64,000 nt of DNA from Paraburkholderia bonniea (GCF_009455625.1 NZ_QPEQ01000001.1:558001-622000), one strand, 5' to 3'. Shown: positions 29,146 through 40,788, counted from the first letter of the stretch. Notes: a model not told the origin generated them from the letters alone. Numbers and translations are program-made.

Positions 29146-30222
29146 ATGATTACCGTCAACGTCGAACTGGGCGAACGCGCCTACCCCATTCATATTGGTG
29201 AAGGCCTGATACATCAGGCCGCGTTGTTTGCGCCTCACGTCGCGGGGACGAGCATCACCATCGTCAGCAACACCACGGTTGATCCGCTATATGGCGTGGC
29301 GCTGCGCCAGGCGCTGGCACCACTGGGTAAAGCTGTTTCGACGGTGGTTCTGCCAGACGGCGAAGCATACAAAAACTGGGAAACGCTTAATCAGATCTTC
29401 GATGCGCTGCTAGGCGCACGGGCGGATCGTAAAACCACGCTGGTCGCGCTTGGCGGCGGCGTGACGGGCGACATGACCGGTTTTGCCGCAGCGTGCTACA
29501 TGCGTGGCGTGCCGTTTATCCAGGTGCCGACCACGTTGCTTTCGCAGGTTGATTCGTCGGTGGGGGGCAAGACGGGGATTAATCATCCGCTTGGCAAAAA
29601 CATGATTGGTGCGTTTTATCAGCCGCAGGCGGTGATCGCGGACGTTAGCGTACTGGGCACGTTGCCAGAGCGTGAGCTTGCAGCGGGTATCGCTGAGGTC
29701 ATCAAGACGGGGGCGATTGCCGACGTTGATTTTTTCGCCTGGATTGAGGCGAACATGGCGGCGCTGAACCGCTGCGAGCCATCGGCGCTGATCGAAGCGG
29801 TCAAGCGTTCGTGTGAGATCAAGGCGTCGGTGGTCGCCGCCGATGAGCGTGAGGGCGGCTTGCGGGCCATCCTCAATTTCGGTCACACCTTTGGTCATGC
29901 GATTGAGGCCGGGCTCGGTTACGGGGCATGGCTGCATGGCGAAGCCGTGGGCTGCGGGATGGCGATGGCCGCTGATTTATCGGTGCGGCTGGGCTATCTG
30001 GATGAAGCCACGCGCCGCCGCCTGGTGGACGTGATTACCGCCGCCCGTTTGCCGGTCCGCGCTCCGGCGCTTGATCAGGCGCGCTATCTCGAACTGATGC
30101 GCGTCGATAAAAAGGCCGAAGCGGGCGAGATCAAATTTATTTTGCTTAAACGCTTCGGTGAGACGCTAATTTCCACCGCTCCTGATGATGTCGTGCGCGC
30201 GACGCTCGCGGCAGCGATTTGA
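29146..30222 (+). CDS. aroB: 3-dehydroquinate synthase
   Basis: 358 aa, the normal length. NAD-binding and metal-site motifs are visible: [48 protein letters not shown] and the zinc ligands around [11 protein letters not shown] and [11 protein letters not shown]. It cyclises DAHP to 3-dehydroquinate, the second step of the shikimate route. It is cotranscribed with aroK. The final codon and stop (ATT TGA) form the first part of a tandem 10-bp repeat that continues into the downstream gap. Confidence 0.97.
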   Translation: MITVNVELGERAYPIHIGEGLIHQAALFAPHVAGTSITIVSNTTVDPLYGVALRQALAPLGKAVSTVVLPDGEAYKNWETLNQIFDALLGARADRKTTLVALGGGVTGDMTGFAAACYMRGVPFIQVPTTLLSQVDSSVGGKTGINHPLGKNMIGAFYQPQAVIADVSVLGTLPERELAAGIAEVIKTGAIADVDFFAWIEANMAALNRCEPSALIEAVKRSCEIKASVVAADEREGGLRAILNFGHTFGHAIEAGLGYGAWLHGEAVGCGMAMAADLSVRLGYLDEATRRRLVDVITAARLPVRAPALDQARYLELMRVDKKAEAGEIKFILLKRFGETLISTAPDDVVRATLAAAI

Positions 30223-30266
30223 TCTGATTTGATCTGATTTGATCTGATTTGATCTGATTTGATCTG
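30217..30266. repeat. Five tandem copies of a 10-bp unit at the end of aroB
   Basis: The unit ATTTGATCTG is repeated five times without a mismatch (30217-30226, 30227-30236, 30237-30246, 30247-30256, 30257-30266). The first copy contains the aroB stop codon. The array is likely to vary in copy number between strains. No function is evident; it does not form a terminator. Confidence 0.95.
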
Positions 30267-30384
30267 GATTGGACTGGGTGAGTGGTGAGCGCCGCAGTTG
30301 TTGCAACCATTGTCGTAACCGCTGTCAGAACCGTCGTCGCAACTTCAGGTTTAGGCACCGAGTCTATTTTTGCCGGAGGCCGCA

Positions 30385-31575
30385 GTGACTGAGTCACGCC
30401 CACACCATGCCGGGACTGTCAGCGTGATGCGTCAGCCAGTTCCTGCTGACCTCGAAGCGCATCTTGCTCCGTATGCCGCGCGTTCTGCGCAATCAGCTGG
30501 CCGCCGTTATCCGGAAGCACCTCCCAGCGCTCGTACGGAATTCCAGCGCGACCGCGACCGGATTGTTCATTCAACGGCTTTTCGCCGGCTGGAATACAAG
30601 ACCCAGGTTTTTGTGAATCACGAGGGCGACCTGTTTCGCACGCGTCTAACGCACAGCCTTGAGGTGGCGCAGATTGCCCGCTCGGTCGCCCGCAACCTGC
30701 GGGTGAATGAAGATCTCGTGGAAGCGATTTCTCTGGCGCACGATCTGGGACATACGCCGTTCGGCCATGCTGGACAAGACGCCCTCAACGAGTGCATGCG
30801 CGAACATGGCGGCTTCGAACACAATCTGCAAAGCCTCGTGGTGGTGGACGATCTGGAAGAGCATTACGGCGCGTTCAACGGGCTCAATCTGTGTTTCGAA
30901 ACCCGGGAGGGCATTCTGAAGCACTGTTCACACGCACATGCGCGGCAGTTTGGTGCGTTGGGCGAGCGTTTTTTGCAGGGACGGCAGCCGTCCATCGAAG
31001 CGCAAATCGCCAATGTCGCTGACGCCATCGCCTATAACAACCACGATGTCGATGATGGCCTGCGTTCGGGCTTGCTCACGATCGAGCAACTAGCGGAAGT
31101 TGAGTTGTGGCAGACGCACTATGAGGCGGCGCGGAGTGATTATCCGCAGATCGAGGGGCGGCGGCTGGTGCACGAAACCGTGCGGCGCGTGATTAACACG
31201 TTGATCGTCGATTTGATCGACACCTCCGCGCGCAATCTTGCGCAGCACGCACCGGCTTCGCTGGCAGCGGTGCGTTTAGCGCCGCCGCTGGTTGTGCATA
31301 GCGAAAAGATTGCAGCCCAAGCGCTGGTGCTCAAACGTTTTCTGTTCAAAAACCTGTATCGCCACTATCGCGTGATGCGGATGGCGAACAAGGCGCGCCG
31401 GGTGGTGTCGGGCCTGTTCAATGCGTTTTCTGCTGATCCACGTTTGTTGCCCCCGGCGTATCAGGCTCTTGAGCGCGCAGCGCAACCTCGCCTGATCGCC
31501 CATTACATCGCTGGCATGACAGACCGTTATGCGTTGAAGGAATATCAGCGGCTTTTTGTGGTTGATGACCATTAG
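30385..31575 (+). CDS. dgt: dNTP triphosphohydrolase-like HD protein (Dgt family)
   Basis: 396 aa from a GTG at 30385 preceded by GGAGGC; an upstream in-frame TTG at 30370 has no site. HD-domain metal ligands are visible: [18 protein letters not shown] (first His), [20 protein letters not shown] (HD pair) and [14 protein letters not shown] (last Asp). Members split dNTPs to nucleoside and tripolyphosphate; this is the type-2 dGTPase-like subfamily that usually follows aroB in betaproteobacteria. It is probably in one transcript with aroKB, although a 160-bp gap holds the 10-bp repeats. Confidence 0.92.
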   Translation: MTESRPHHAGTVSVMRQPVPADLEAHLAPYAARSAQSAGRRYPEAPPSARTEFQRDRDRIVHSTAFRRLEYKTQVFVNHEGDLFRTRLTHSLEVAQIARSVARNLRVNEDLVEAISLAHDLGHTPFGHAGQDALNECMREHGGFEHNLQSLVVVDDLEEHYGAFNGLNLCFETREGILKHCSHAHARQFGALGERFLQGRQPSIEAQIANVADAIAYNNHDVDDGLRSGLLTIEQLAEVELWQTHYEAARSDYPQIEGRRLVHETVRRVINTLIVDLIDTSARNLAQHAPASLAAVRLAPPLVVHSEKIAAQALVLKRFLFKNLYRHYRVMRMANKARRVVSGLFNAFSADPRLLPPAYQALERAAQPRLIAHYIAGMTDRYALKEYQRLFVVDDH

Positions 31576-31645
31576 CAGGCCGAAGGCAACGCGCGCGGAA
31601 GGCTTGATTGCATTCACTCCGCACTCACTCGTTACTTCGCACCCT

Positions 31646-31687
31646 AAAAAGACAACGCGCCGACAGGTGCCACCCTGTCGGCGCGTT
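31646..31687 (-). terminator. Terminator for the DUF883 gene
   Basis: The 14-bp perfect arms AACGCGCCGACAGG and CCTGTCGGCGCGTT (31654-31687) are followed on the minus strand by GTCTTTTTAG. It may also slow transcription coming from dgt on +. Confidence 0.8.
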
Positions 31688-31715
31688 CAAAAACCAGTTG
31701 CTGCACAAGGCAGCT

Positions 31716-32096
31716 TTAATCGCGGCTGCGTGCCAGCAGCGCACCGGCCACTAATGCAATGCCACCCACAATGGCGATGGCTTGCCATGGGTTTTCTCGG
31801 ACATAGTCGTCAGCATCGGACAACGTGACTTCGACACGTTCACGCGTGGCTTTGCGAGTGTCGTTGAGACGCGTATAGGTCGTATCCAGAAGCTTGCGCA
31901 ACTGGCCGCGCAATTGGGCGACATCGGCTTGCGTGCCATCCGCCATCGCCTCTTCGATCGCGGACATCAGCGAATGCATTTCACCACCAATATCTTCTGC
32001 TGCATCGCGGCCATGACGCGCAATGCGGCGCGCGTGACGTCGCGTTTTGGTCCAGGATTCGCCGAGCGCTTCTCGCGTTTTCGGTAGTGCATTCAT
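31716..32096 (-). CDS. DUF883 family protein (ElaB/YqjD-like)
   Basis: 126 aa from the ATG at 32096, preceded by GGAGCACCT. A long, charged helical region (DIGGEMHSLMSAIEEAMA, RGQLRKLLDTTYTRLNDTRK) is followed by a C-terminal membrane anchor (WQAIAIVGGIALVAGALLARSR). E. coli relatives (ElaB, YqjD, YgaM) tether ribosomes or sit at the inner membrane in stationary phase and stress. The N-terminus (KTRRHARRIARHGRD) is basic. Stands alone with its own terminator. Confidence 0.85.
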   Translation of the reverse strand: MNALPKTREALGESWTKTRRHARRIARHGRDAAEDIGGEMHSLMSAIEEAMADGTQADVAQLRGQLRKLLDTTYTRLNDTRKATRERVEVTLSDADDYVRENPWQAIAIVGGIALVAGALLARSRD

Positions 32097-32328
32097 AGGT
32101 GCTCCGTCGATGAGGTTGGCATGCATGAAAACCCTCGCAGCAATGCAAGGGCCCCCGATACTACGCAACTTCGATGCCTGAATGCCTGAAGCGTTCCTGC
32201 CAATGACGAGATACCTGAAATCGAAGGAGCGGTTGACGTGATTCTGATGGTGAATCAGGTGCTGATCCCAGCTATAACCCGGGTAAAAATTACAATCCGG
32301 CCGGTGCTGGATAAACGTGGATGAAACT

Positions 32329-32371
32329 AACCGGCATCACCGTGCCTGGTCAGGCGTGATGATGCCGGTTT
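32329..32371 (-). terminator. Probable terminator for the OmpW-like gene
   Basis: The arms AACCGGCATC and GATGCCGGTT enclose an inner stem GCCTGGTCAGGC. The T-rich tail on the minus strand is short (TAGTTTCAT), so it may be weak. Located 24 bp after the ompW-like stop. The rest of the gap to 32094 holds nothing I recognise. Confidence 0.55.
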
Positions 32372-32394
32372 CATTTGCCCAGATGCCATCGCGC

Positions 32395-33117
32395 TTAAAA
32401 ACGATAGCCGAGGTTGAGGTAGGTCACGATTGGATTGAGCGTGATTTTGGTCTGCGATTGCACGTTCAGTGGGCCCACTGGCGTGTTGGCGAGGGAATTC
32501 AGCTTGGCTGTGGTCTTGAGTGGCAAGTATGAAATCGACAGCCCGGCAAACCAGTGTTCAGTAAAGGCGTAAGTGAAACCTGCATTAAACACAGGCGCCC
32601 AAGAACTATTTGTTGTCACCGTGGTCGGACCATGCAGTACGTTTTGCTGGAACGTGCCATTCGTGATGCGTTCATCAGTGAACCAGACCCGGCTTACACC
32701 AACACCCAGATAGGGGCGGAATTTAGCCTGGGGTGCATTGAAGTAGTACTTGAACAGCAGGGTAGGGCTCCACTGTTTGGCTTGGCCGATCTTGCCGTAA
32801 CCGGCAAACGTGCCACCGCCATCCAGATCGAATGAAGGTGGTACGCCCAGAACGATTTCAGTGGCGATGTGATCGGTGACAAAGTAGCCAGCTGTGAAGC
32901 CGATGGTATCGGCGTCGCTGATGCTGGCACCCGTACCTGGCAGGGTGATGTTGACGGGGGAGCCGCCAACGCTGGTTTCCCTTAATGCTTCGCTGCTGTC
33001 TTGTGGTGCGATATGGAACCAGCCGGTTGTTACATAGAAACTGCCGGCTGACTGTGCGTGGGCTGCGCTAACGCAGGCAAATGCGGCAAAGCCCGTAATG
33101 GCTTGTTTTAATTTCAT
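32395..33117 (-). CDS. OmpW-family outer membrane protein
   Basis: 240 aa. The Sec signal ends at AHA (residue 21). The mature part alternates short hydrophobic strands as in an eight-stranded beta-barrel and ends in LNLGYRF, whose terminal Phe is the outer membrane insertion signal. The OmpW marks are KYYFNAPQAKFRPYLGVGV and WFAGLSISYLPLKT. OmpW proteins form narrow hydrophobic channels and respond to stress; the cargo here is unknown. The gene is single, divergent from the RAYT-like gene with 186 bp between. Confidence 0.9.
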   Translation of the reverse strand: MKLKQAITGFAAFACVSAAHAQSAGSFYVTTGWFHIAPQDSSEALRETSVGGSPVNITLPGTGASISDADTIGFTAGYFVTDHIATEIVLGVPPSFDLDGGGTFAGYGKIGQAKQWSPTLLFKYYFNAPQAKFRPYLGVGVSRVWFTDERITNGTFQQNVLHGPTTVTTNSSWAPVFNAGFTYAFTEHWFAGLSISYLPLKTTAKLNSLANTPVGPLNVQSQTKITLNPIVTYLNLGYRF

Positions 33118-33303
33118 GTGTGCTCCTCCAAAAAAGCCCGCTCATTATGACGAGAACGTTTGAAACAAACCATACGCGGACGTTAGAGCATTCTCCCTAA
33201 GCTCCGCATGCTTCCGGGCTATGCCACGCTGTGCTGGATCAAACGCGGGCATGGTTTTGTGGACCTTCGGGTATATCCCAATCCGACTAATGGACACTTC
33301 AGC

Positions 33304-34011
33304 ATGGCACGGCTTGCACGTCTTTATGTTCCTGAACAGCCGCAATACGTTATTTTGCGTGGGCTTGAAACGCAGCCTGCGTTTGTCGATGACCAAGATT
33401 ACGAGCTCTTCATCGACTGTCTAAAGGCGGCGGCGCGTGATCACCGGCTTGCCATTCATGCGTATGCGCTGATGCCGGGCGCAGTGCATCTACTGGCCAC
33501 GCCAACCGACGAATCCAGTCTGCCCAAAGCGATGCAAGCTGTGGGGCGGCGTTATGTGGCTCATTTCAACCGGCGTTACGCGCGGCGTGGCACGTTGTGG
33601 GAGGGCCGTTACCGGGCCACGGTGATCGAGGCCGAGCGCTATTTCCTGCTGGCCAGCCTCGTGGTTGAAACCGCGCCCGTGCGTGCGCAGCAGGTTGCGC
33701 TACCCAAGGATTACCGCTGGTCTAGCCACCGGCATCACATTGGCCTGGGGCTGGATAGCCTGATTACTGACCATCGGCTTTTCTGGTCGCTGGGCAATAC
33801 GCCATTTGAGCGTCAGCGGGCCTATCAGGAGTTGTGCGAGCAACCGCTGGATGAGCGTGAGGTCAACCAGTTGCAACAAGCAACGCTCAAAGGCTGGGTG
33901 CTGGGCGGCGAAAATTACCGGAAATGGGCGGCAGGCGCGGCTAACCGGCGGGTTTCTCCGCTGCCACGCGGACGGCCGCGCAAATTGCCAGACGTGCCGC
34001 AAGCTCGCTAG
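33304..34011 (+). CDS. RAYT-like (REP-associated Y1 transposase) protein, active site apparently lost
   Basis: 235 aa from the ATG at 33304 (MARLARLYVPEQPQYVILRG), typical of the IS200/RAYT Y1 family. The family core is visible: DYELFIDCLKAAARDHRL, then AYALMPGAVHLLATP, then RGTLWEGRYRATVIEAERYF, then APVRA..YRWSSHRHH. However, the HUH metal motif (normally MPNHVHLL) reads MPGAVHLL, with the first His replaced by Ala. The segment that normally carries the catalytic Tyr (RYIELNPVRA type) reads LVVETAPVRA without Tyr. So it is likely not a working nuclease, yet the frame is intact. A basic tail (RRVSPLPRGRPRKLP) may bind DNA. It has its own terminator and no flanking palindromic ends were seen. 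Confidence 0.8.
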   Translation: MARLARLYVPEQPQYVILRGLETQPAFVDDQDYELFIDCLKAAARDHRLAIHAYALMPGAVHLLATPTDESSLPKAMQAVGRRYVAHFNRRYARRGTLWEGRYRATVIEAERYFLLASLVVETAPVRAQQVALPKDYRWSSHRHHIGLGLDSLITDHRLFWSLGNTPFERQRAYQELCEQPLDEREVNQLQQATLKGWVLGGENYRKWAAGAANRRVSPLPRGRPRKLPDVPQAR

Positions 34012-34036
34012 CGCTGCGGTTTCGGGTGATCTGAAT

Positions 34037-34070
34037 AAAAAAACGACACGGCAGCCGTGTCGTTTTTTTT
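34037..34070. terminator. Terminator after the RAYT-like gene
   Basis: The arms AAAAAAACGACACGG and CCGTGTCGTTTTTTT with only two bases between them, ending in eight T. A-rich on the left as well, so bidirectional in principle. It precedes the gltB leader (34071-34294), where I see an AT-rich tract but no clear motif. Confidence 0.85.
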
Positions 34071-34294
34071 ACCCTCAATTGATATGGAACCAATAAATTC
34101 AATAAATCGAGTTAGCATTTTGTAATTGGGGTCTTATCATTGAGTTTTATTTGCGGGTTTTTTATTTCGTCGCGTATATTCCGATTTCCGGCAGTTCGAG
34201 CGCGCACAATCCTGGTCGTTTATAACGCGGCCTGTCCTGTGCAATAAAAATGGTTTAACGGCCAGACTGGCCCCACATACAGACGGTGTCTCAC

Positions 34295-37200
34295 ATGAAT
34301 GACCATCAGCAACTGGCTCAGGCGACTCCCGTCGCGCAAGGGCTCTACGACCCGCATAACGAACACGACGCCTGTGGCGTAGGTTTTGTCGCGCATATCA
34401 AGGGCCAGAAGAGTCACGAGATTATCCAGCAGGGTTTGAAGATTCTCGAAAACCTCGATCATCGCGGCGCTGTGGGCGCTGATCCATTAATGGGCGATGG
34501 CGCGGGCATTCTGATTCAGATTCCCGATGGTTTTTATCGTGAAGAGATGGCAAAGCAGGGTGTGATATTGCCGCCTGCAGGTGAATACGGCGTGGGTTTT
34601 GTGTTTTTGCCGAAAGAACATGCGTCGCGTCTGGCTTGCGAGCAGGAGCTGGAGCGCACGGTCAAGGCCGAGGGTCAGGTCGTGCTGGGCTGGCGCGATG
34701 TGCCGGTCGATCACACGATGCCCATTTCACCCACGGTCAAGGCCACCGAGCCGTTGATCCGGCAGATTTTTATTGGCCGGGGCCGGGACATCATGGTGAC
34801 CGACGCCCTTGAGCGGAAGCTCTACGTCATCCGCAAAACCGCGAGCCACCGGATTCAGGCGCTCAAGCTCAAGCACGGCAAAGAGTATTTCGTGCCGTCG
34901 ATGTCGGCGCGCACCGTGGTGTACAAGGGCTTGCTGCTGGCGGGTCAGGTTGGCGTGTACTACCGCGACTTGCAGGATGAGCGCGTGGTGTCAGCGCTGG
35001 CGCTAGTGCATCAACGTTTTTCGACCAATACCTTCCCCGCCTGGGAGCTCGCGCACCCGTACCGGATGATTGCCCACAACGGTGAGATCAATACCGTGAA
35101 GGGCAACGTCAACTGGCTGAACGCGCGCACCGGCGCGATTGCCAGCCATGTGCTGGGCGACGATTTGCCGAAACTCTGGCCACTGATTTACCCGGGCCAA
35201 TCGGATACGGCATCGTTTGATAACTGCCTTGAACTACTCGTGATGGCGGGCTACCCGCTGGTTCACGCGGTCATGATGATGATCCCGGAAGCGTGGGAGC
35301 AGCACACGCTAATGGACGACAACCGCCGCGCGTTCTACGAATATCACGCCGCGATGATGGAGCCATGGGATGGCCCAGCTGCGATTGCTTTCACGGATGG
35401 CCGTCAGATTGGCGCGACGCTCGACCGCAATGGGCTGCGTCCGGCGCGCTACATCATTACCGATGACGATCTGGTAATCATGGCGTCTGAATCGGGCGTG
35501 CTGCCCATTCCTGAATCGAAGATCGTCAAGAAATGGCGTTTGCAGCCAGGCAAGATGTTTCTGATCGACATGGAGCACGGCCGCATCATCGACGACAAGG
35601 AACTGAAGGACAACCTCGCCAACGCTAAGCCATACAAAAGCTGGATCGACGCTGTGCGCATCAAGCTCGACGAAATCGCGCCTGAAACCGAAGACCTTGT
35701 CATCGGGCGTCGTGAAGCCGCTGCCTTGCTCGACCAGCAGCAGGCGTTTGGCTACACCCAGGAAGATCTCAAGTTTCTGATGGCACCGATGGCGCAGTCG
35801 GGCGAAGAGGCCGTGGGTTCGATGGGCAATGATTCGCCGCTGGCGGTGATGTCGAACAAGAACAAGACGCTCTATCACTACTTCAAACAGTTGTTCGCCC
35901 AGGTGACCAACCCGCCGATTGATCCGATCCGCGAAAACATGGTGATGTCGCTGGTGTCGTTCGTCGGCCCCAAACCGAACCTGCTTGATACGAACAACAT
36001 CAACCCGCCGATGCGGCTTGAAGTGTCGCAGCCGGTGCTCGATTTCCGCGACATCGCCAGGATTCGGGCGATCGACCAGTACACCGGCGGCAAGTTCAGC
36101 TCGTATGAGCTGAACATCTGCTATCCGGTTGCGTGGGGCAAGGAGGGCATCGAGGCGCGTCTGGCGTCACTGTGCGCAGAAGCGGTCGATGCCGTGAAGT
36201 CCGGCTACAACATGCTGATCGTGTCAGACCGTAAAGCCGACCGTGACAACGTGGCGATTCCGGCGTTGCTCGCCACGGCGGCGATTCATACCCATCTCGT
36301 CCAGCAGGGCCTGCGCACCAGCACCGGGCTGGTGGTCGAAACAGGTTCCGCGCGTGAAACCCATCACTTCGCGCTGCTCGCGGGTTATGGCGCGGAAGCG
36401 GTGCATCCCTATCTGGCGATGGAAACCCTCGCACACATGGCCGCTGACCTGAAGGGTGAGCTAGCGCCGGAAAAGGCGATCTACAACTTCACCAAGGCGG
36501 TGGGCAAAGGCTTGCTGAAAGTGATGTCGAAGATGGGCATTTCGACCTACATGTCGTACACCGGCGCGCAGATTTTCGAAGCGGTGGGCCTCGCCGAAGA
36601 TCTGGTGGCGAAGTACTTCAAGGGCACTTCATCGAAGGTCGGCGGCATTGGCCTGTTCGATGTTGCTGAGGAAGCGATTCGCCTGCATCACGATGCGTAT
36701 GGCGACAACCCTGTGCTAGCCACGATGCTCGATGCCGGGGGCGAATACGCGTACCGCGTGCGTGGTGAAGAGCACATGTGGACGCCGGATGCGATCGCCC
36801 GCTTGCAACACTCCACACGCAGCAATTCGTATCAGACCTACAAGGAATACGCGCATCTGATCAACGACCAGACCAAACGCCACATGACGTTCCGTGGTTT
36901 GTTCGAGTTCCGTGTCGATCCGGCGAAAGCGATCCCGCTCGATGAGGTCGAATCCGCCAAAGAAATCGTCAAGCGTTTTGCGACCGGTGCGATGTCGCTA
37001 GGTTCTATTTCCACCGAAGCGCATGCCACGCTGGCGGTGGCGATGAATCGCATCGGCGGCAAGTCCAACACCGGCGAAGGCGGTGAGGATGAAAACCGCT
37101 ATCGCAATGAGTTGCGCGGCATTCCGCTCAAGCACGGCGACACCCTGGCCTCGGTGATTGGCAGTGAGGTGGTGGCACATATTCCGTTGCAGGACGGCGA

Positions 37201-38998
37201 TTCGCTGCGCTCGAAGATCAAGCAGGTGGCATCGGGGCGCTTTGGCGTGACGGCGGAGTATTTGTCATCTGCTGACCAGATCCAGATCAAGATGGCCCAA
37301 GGGGCCAAGCCTGGCGAAGGGGGGCAACTGCCTGGTCACAAGGTGTCCGAATACATCGGCCGCTTGCGTTATTCCGTCCCTGGCGTGGGACTGATTTCTC
37401 CGCCGCCGCATCACGATATCTATTCGATTGAAGATCTGGCGCAACTGATTCACGACCTGAAAAACGTCAACCCGGTGGCCAGCATCTCGGTCAAGCTCGT
37501 GTCCGAATCAGGGGTTGGCACGGTGGCGGCAGGGGTTGCAAAAGCCAAGGCCGATCACGTCGTGATCGCCGGTCACGATGGCGGCACAGGGGCCTCGCCG
37601 CTGTCATCGGTCAAGCACGCGGGCACGCCGTGGGAGCTTGGCCTTGCCGAAACCCAGCAGACCCTGGTACTCAACCAGTTGCGTGGGCGGATCAGGGTGC
37701 AGGCCGATGGCCAGATGAAAACCGGCCGCGATGTCGTGATCGGCGCGCTGCTCGGTGCAGATGAATTCGGCTTTGCCACAGCACCACTGGTGGTCGAAGG
37801 TTGCATCATGATGCGCAAGTGCCATCTGAATACCTGCCCGGTTGGCGTGGCTACGCAAGACCCCGTGCTGCGTGCCAAATTCACTGGCCAGCCGGAACAT
37901 GTCGTGAATTTCTTCTTCTTTGTGGCTGAAGAAGTGCGCGAAATCATGGCGCAACTCGGCGTGCGCAAGTTCGATGATCTGGTTGGCCATGCTGAACTGC
38001 TCGACATGAAAAAGGGCGTTGAGCATTGGAAGGCTAAGGGGCTTGATTTCACGCGAGTGTTTTATCAGCCGCCGGTGGCTGCAGAGGTCGCGCGCAAGCA
38101 CGTTGATGTGCAGGATCACGGCCTCGGCCGCGCGCTTGACCACACGCTGATCGACAAGGCCCGGGCCGCGATTGAGCAGGGCGAGCACGTGTCGTTTATC
38201 CAGCCGGTGCGCAATGTGAACCGGACCGTGGGCGCGATGCTCTCGGGCGTGATCGCCAAAAAATACGGCCACGATGGCCTGCCTGATGACGCGATTCATA
38301 TTCAGTTGAAGGGAACCGCGGGCCAGAGTTTCGGCGCTTTTCTGGCGAAGGGCATCACGCTCGATCTGGTCGGAGATGGCAACGATTATGTGGGAAAAGG
38401 GTTGTCGGGCGGCCGCATCATCATTCGGCCAACCAATGATTTTCGCGGTAAATCCGAAGAAAACATCATCTGCGGCAACACGGTGATGTATGGCGCGATC
38501 GAAGGCGAAGCGTTCTTCCGTGGCGTGGCGGGCGAGCGCTTTTGTGTGCGTAACTCCGGCGCTACCGCTGTGGTGGAGGGCACGGGCGATCACGGTTGCG
38601 AGTACATGACCGGCGGCACGGTGGTGGTGCTGGGCGAAACCGGACGCAACTTCGCCGCAGGCATGTCAGGTGGCCTCGCGTATGTGTTCGATGCTGATGG
38701 ACTGTTTGCGGGTAAATGCAACAAGTCGATGGTCGCGCTTGATCCGGTGCTGCAACAAGCCGAGCAGGAGCGCACGGTGAATCGCGCACTGTGGCATGCC
38801 GGGCTGACCGATGAAGCGTTGCTCAAAGGCCTGATTGAGCGCCACTTCCAGTTCACCGGTTCTCCCCGGGCCAAGGCCCTGCTCGAAAACTGGGACGCCT
38901 CGCGCCGCCAGTTCGTGAAGGTGTTCCCGACCGAATACAAGCGCGCATTAGGCGATCTTGGCGCGAAGAAAGCGGGCAAGGAAGCGCTCGCCGCCTGA
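34295..38998 (+). CDS. gltB: Glutamate synthase (NADPH) large subunit
   Basis: 1567 aa from the ATG at 34295 ([18 protein letters not shown]); a GTG three codons earlier is possible. The class II amidotransferase nucleophile is Cys27 ([14 protein letters not shown]), implying removal of a 26-residue propeptide. The FMN/synthase domain follows, with [19 protein letters not shown] and the 3Fe-4S cysteines in [13 protein letters not shown]. The C-terminal beta-helix has glycine repeats ([29 protein letters not shown]). It transfers glutamine amide nitrogen to 2-oxoglutarate, with GltD supplying electrons. It precedes gltD by 94 bp. Confidence 0.97.
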   Translation: MNDHQQLAQATPVAQGLYDPHNEHDACGVGFVAHIKGQKSHEIIQQGLKILENLDHRGAVGADPLMGDGAGILIQIPDGFYREEMAKQGVILPPAGEYGVGFVFLPKEHASRLACEQELERTVKAEGQVVLGWRDVPVDHTMPISPTVKATEPLIRQIFIGRGRDIMVTDALERKLYVIRKTASHRIQALKLKHGKEYFVPSMSARTVVYKGLLLAGQVGVYYRDLQDERVVSALALVHQRFSTNTFPAWELAHPYRMIAHNGEINTVKGNVNWLNARTGAIASHVLGDDLPKLWPLIYPGQSDTASFDNCLELLVMAGYPLVHAVMMMIPEAWEQHTLMDDNRRAFYEYHAAMMEPWDGPAAIAFTDGRQIGATLDRNGLRPARYIITDDDLVIMASESGVLPIPESKIVKKWRLQPGKMFLIDMEHGRIIDDKELKDNLANAKPYKSWIDAVRIKLDEIAPETEDLVIGRREAAALLDQQQAFGYTQEDLKFLMAPMAQSGEEAVGSMGNDSPLAVMSNKNKTLYHYFKQLFAQVTNPPIDPIRENMVMSLVSFVGPKPNLLDTNNINPPMRLEVSQPVLDFRDIARIRAIDQYTGGKFSSYELNICYPVAWGKEGIEARLASLCAEAVDAVKSGYNMLIVSDRKADRDNVAIPALLATAAIHTHLVQQGLRTSTGLVVETGSARETHHFALLAGYGAEAVHPYLAMETLAHMAADLKGELAPEKAIYNFTKAVGKGLLKVMSKMGISTYMSYTGAQIFEAVGLAEDLVAKYFKGTSSKVGGIGLFDVAEEAIRLHHDAYGDNPVLATMLDAGGEYAYRVRGEEHMWTPDAIARLQHSTRSNSYQTYKEYAHLINDQTKRHMTFRGLFEFRVDPAKAIPLDEVESAKEIVKRFATGAMSLGSISTEAHATLAVAMNRIGGKSNTGEGGEDENRYRNELRGIPLKHGDTLASVIGSEVVAHIPLQDGDSLRSKIKQVASGRFGVTAEYLSSADQIQIKMAQGAKPGEGGQLPGHKVSEYIGRLRYSVPGVGLISPPPHHDIYSIEDLAQLIHDLKNVNPVASISVKLVSESGVGTVAAGVAKAKADHVVIAGHDGGTGASPLSSVKHAGTPWELGLAETQQTLVLNQLRGRIRVQADGQMKTGRDVVIGALLGADEFGFATAPLVVEGCIMMRKCHLNTCPVGVATQDPVLRAKFTGQPEHVVNFFFFVAEEVREIMAQLGVRKFDDLVGHAELLDMKKGVEHWKAKGLDFTRVFYQPPVAAEVARKHVDVQDHGLGRALDHTLIDKARAAIEQGEHVSFIQPVRNVNRTVGAMLSGVIAKKYGHDGLPDDAIHIQLKGTAGQSFGAFLAKGITLDLVGDGNDYVGKGLSGGRIIIRPTNDFRGKSEENIICGNTVMYGAIEGEAFFRGVAGERFCVRNSGATAVVEGTGDHGCEYMTGGTVVVLGETGRNFAAGMSGGLAYVFDADGLFAGKCNKSMVALDPVLQQAEQERTVNRALWHAGLTDEALLKGLIERHFQFTGSPRAKALLENWDASRRQFVKVFPTEYKRALGDLGAKKAGKEALAA

Positions 38999-39092
38999 TT
39001 CGCCAACGCTTAAAGCGAGACGCGCTGGCGGTCAGTCTGCCGCCAGCGCCAGATTCCCCACCAATACTGTTTATCGAAGAGAAGAGAACGCC

Positions 39093-40559
39093 ATGGGAAA
39101 GGCAACCGGTTTTCTGGAGTACGAACGCCGTCACGAGGCGTATGAAGCGCCACTCACCCGCGTGAAGCACTACAAGGAATTCGTCGCGGCACTCGCTGAT
39201 GACGAAGCAAAAATTCAAGGCGCACGTTGTATGGACTGCGGCATTCCGTTTTGCAATAACGGCTGCCCGGTGAACAACATCATTCCGGATTTCAACGATC
39301 TGGTTTTTCATCAAGACTGGAAAGCGGCGCTTGAGGTGCTGCATTCGACCAACAACTTCCCTGAATTCACCGGCCGGATTTGCCCCGCACCGTGTGAGAG
39401 CGCTTGCACGCTTGGTATCAACAATGATCCGGTCGGCATCAAGTCGATTGAGCACGCGATTATCGACAAAGCCTGGACCGAAGGCTGGGTCGTACCGATG
39501 CCGCCGAAGCACAAGACGGGCAAAAAAGTCGCGGTGGTGGGCTCAGGTCCAGCAGGGCTCGCGGTCGCGCAGCAACTGGCGCGGGCGGGGCATGACGTCA
39601 CCGTGTTCGAGAAGAACGACCGGATTGGCGGGCTGCTGCGCTATGGCATTCCAGACTTCAAGCTGGAGAAGTGGCTGATCGACCGGCGCATGCGGCAGAT
39701 GGAAGCCGAAGGCGTGACGTTTCGCGCCAATGTGCTGATTGGCAAAGAGCCGCTGCCAGGATTCATTGGCAGTACCGCGAAAGAAACACTTTCACCCGAT
39801 GAACTCAACGCGCAATTTGACGCGGTGGTGATTGCCGGTGGCGCTGAGACACCCCGTGATTTGCCTGTGCCAGGCCGTGAGCTTGAGGGCATTCACTACG
39901 CGATGGAGTTCTTGCCGCAGCAAAACAAGGTGAATGCGGGTGACAAAATGCCGGGCCAATTGCTGGCGAAAGGCAAGCATGTGGTGGTGATTGGCGGTGG
40001 CGATACCGGTTCAGACTGCGTGGGTACATCGAACCGCCATGGTGCGAAGCATGTCACGCAGTTCGAACTGCTGCCGCAGCCGCCAGAGGTCGAGAACAAG
40101 GCGCTGGTCTGGCCGTACTGGCCAGTAAAGCTGCGTACTTCGTCGTCGCATGACGAGGGCTGCGAGCGTGACTGGGCCGTGGCGACCAAACGCTTCGAAG
40201 GCAAAAACGGCAAAGTTGAAAAGCTGGTCGCGGTTCGCGTCGAATGGAAGGACGGCAAGATGCAGGAAGTGCCAGGTTCTGAATTCGACATGAAGGCTGA
40301 TCTGGTATTGCTGGCGATGGGTTTCACCCAGCCGGTCTCAGCGGTGCTTGAGGCGTTTGGTGTTGAGAAAGATCCCCGTGGCAACGTGCGAGCCACGACC
40401 GAAGGCGAGCGCGCGTATTACACCTCGGTCGATAAAGTCTTCACGGCGGGGGACATGCGTCGCGGACAGTCGCTGGTGGTGTGGGCGATCCGCGAGGGCC
40501 GCCAGTGCGCCCGTGCGGTAGATGCGTTTTTGATGGGGCACTCCGAGTTGCCGCGCTGA
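39093..40559 (+). CDS. gltD: Glutamate synthase (NADPH) small subunit
   Basis: 488 aa from the ATG at 39093 with GAAGAGAACG upstream. The N-terminal 4Fe-4S cysteines are in [17 protein letters not shown] and [12 protein letters not shown]. The FAD site is [20 protein letters not shown] and the NADPH site is [11 protein letters not shown]. The subunit takes electrons from NADPH and feeds GltB. A GC-rich hairpin (GCGCCCGGT / ACCGGGCGC, 40576-40600) follows, with only a weak T tract. Confidence 0.97.
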   Translation: MGKATGFLEYERRHEAYEAPLTRVKHYKEFVAALADDEAKIQGARCMDCGIPFCNNGCPVNNIIPDFNDLVFHQDWKAALEVLHSTNNFPEFTGRICPAPCESACTLGINNDPVGIKSIEHAIIDKAWTEGWVVPMPPKHKTGKKVAVVGSGPAGLAVAQQLARAGHDVTVFEKNDRIGGLLRYGIPDFKLEKWLIDRRMRQMEAEGVTFRANVLIGKEPLPGFIGSTAKETLSPDELNAQFDAVVIAGGAETPRDLPVPGRELEGIHYAMEFLPQQNKVNAGDKMPGQLLAKGKHVVVIGGGDTGSDCVGTSNRHGAKHVTQFELLPQPPEVENKALVWPYWPVKLRTSSSHDEGCERDWAVATKRFEGKNGKVEKLVAVRVEWKDGKMQEVPGSEFDMKADLVLLAMGFTQPVSAVLEAFGVEKDPRGNVRATTEGERAYYTSVDKVFTAGDMRRGQSLVVWAIREGRQCARAVDAFLMGHSELPR

Positions 40560-40660
40560 TGTGATGAAGTACGCCGCGCCCGGTTGTTCTGACCGGGCGC
40601 AACATGATGTGCTCTTTGTTGCCGCTCGACGTTGGGTCCGGCCCGTTCGTTTAGCCAGTT

Positions 40661-40687
40661 TTCTCTCAGTTCTCTCAATTCTCTCAG
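40661..40687. repeat. Three tandem 9-bp units downstream of gltD
   Basis: TTCTCTCAG, TTCTCTCAA and TTCTCTCAG lie in a row in the gap between gltD and the convergent MFS gene. A minor simple repeat with no evident role. Confidence 0.8.
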
Positions 40688-40788
40688 GATGAGCCGGTGC
40701 AGGAGCGGTGCGGTTGATCTCGCCCTGGTTCGTTTTTATTTCCGCCGTATGGTGTTATGTAGCGATGGAAGCGGTTCAAGGCAGTGAC

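Noticed and set aside
33304-34011. Active insertion sequence
   Set aside because: Catalytic motifs are altered and I saw no terminal palindromes or direct repeats at its edges.
37604-38593. Minus-strand 329-codon frame
   Set aside because: Antisense to the well-conserved gltB; no family similarity.
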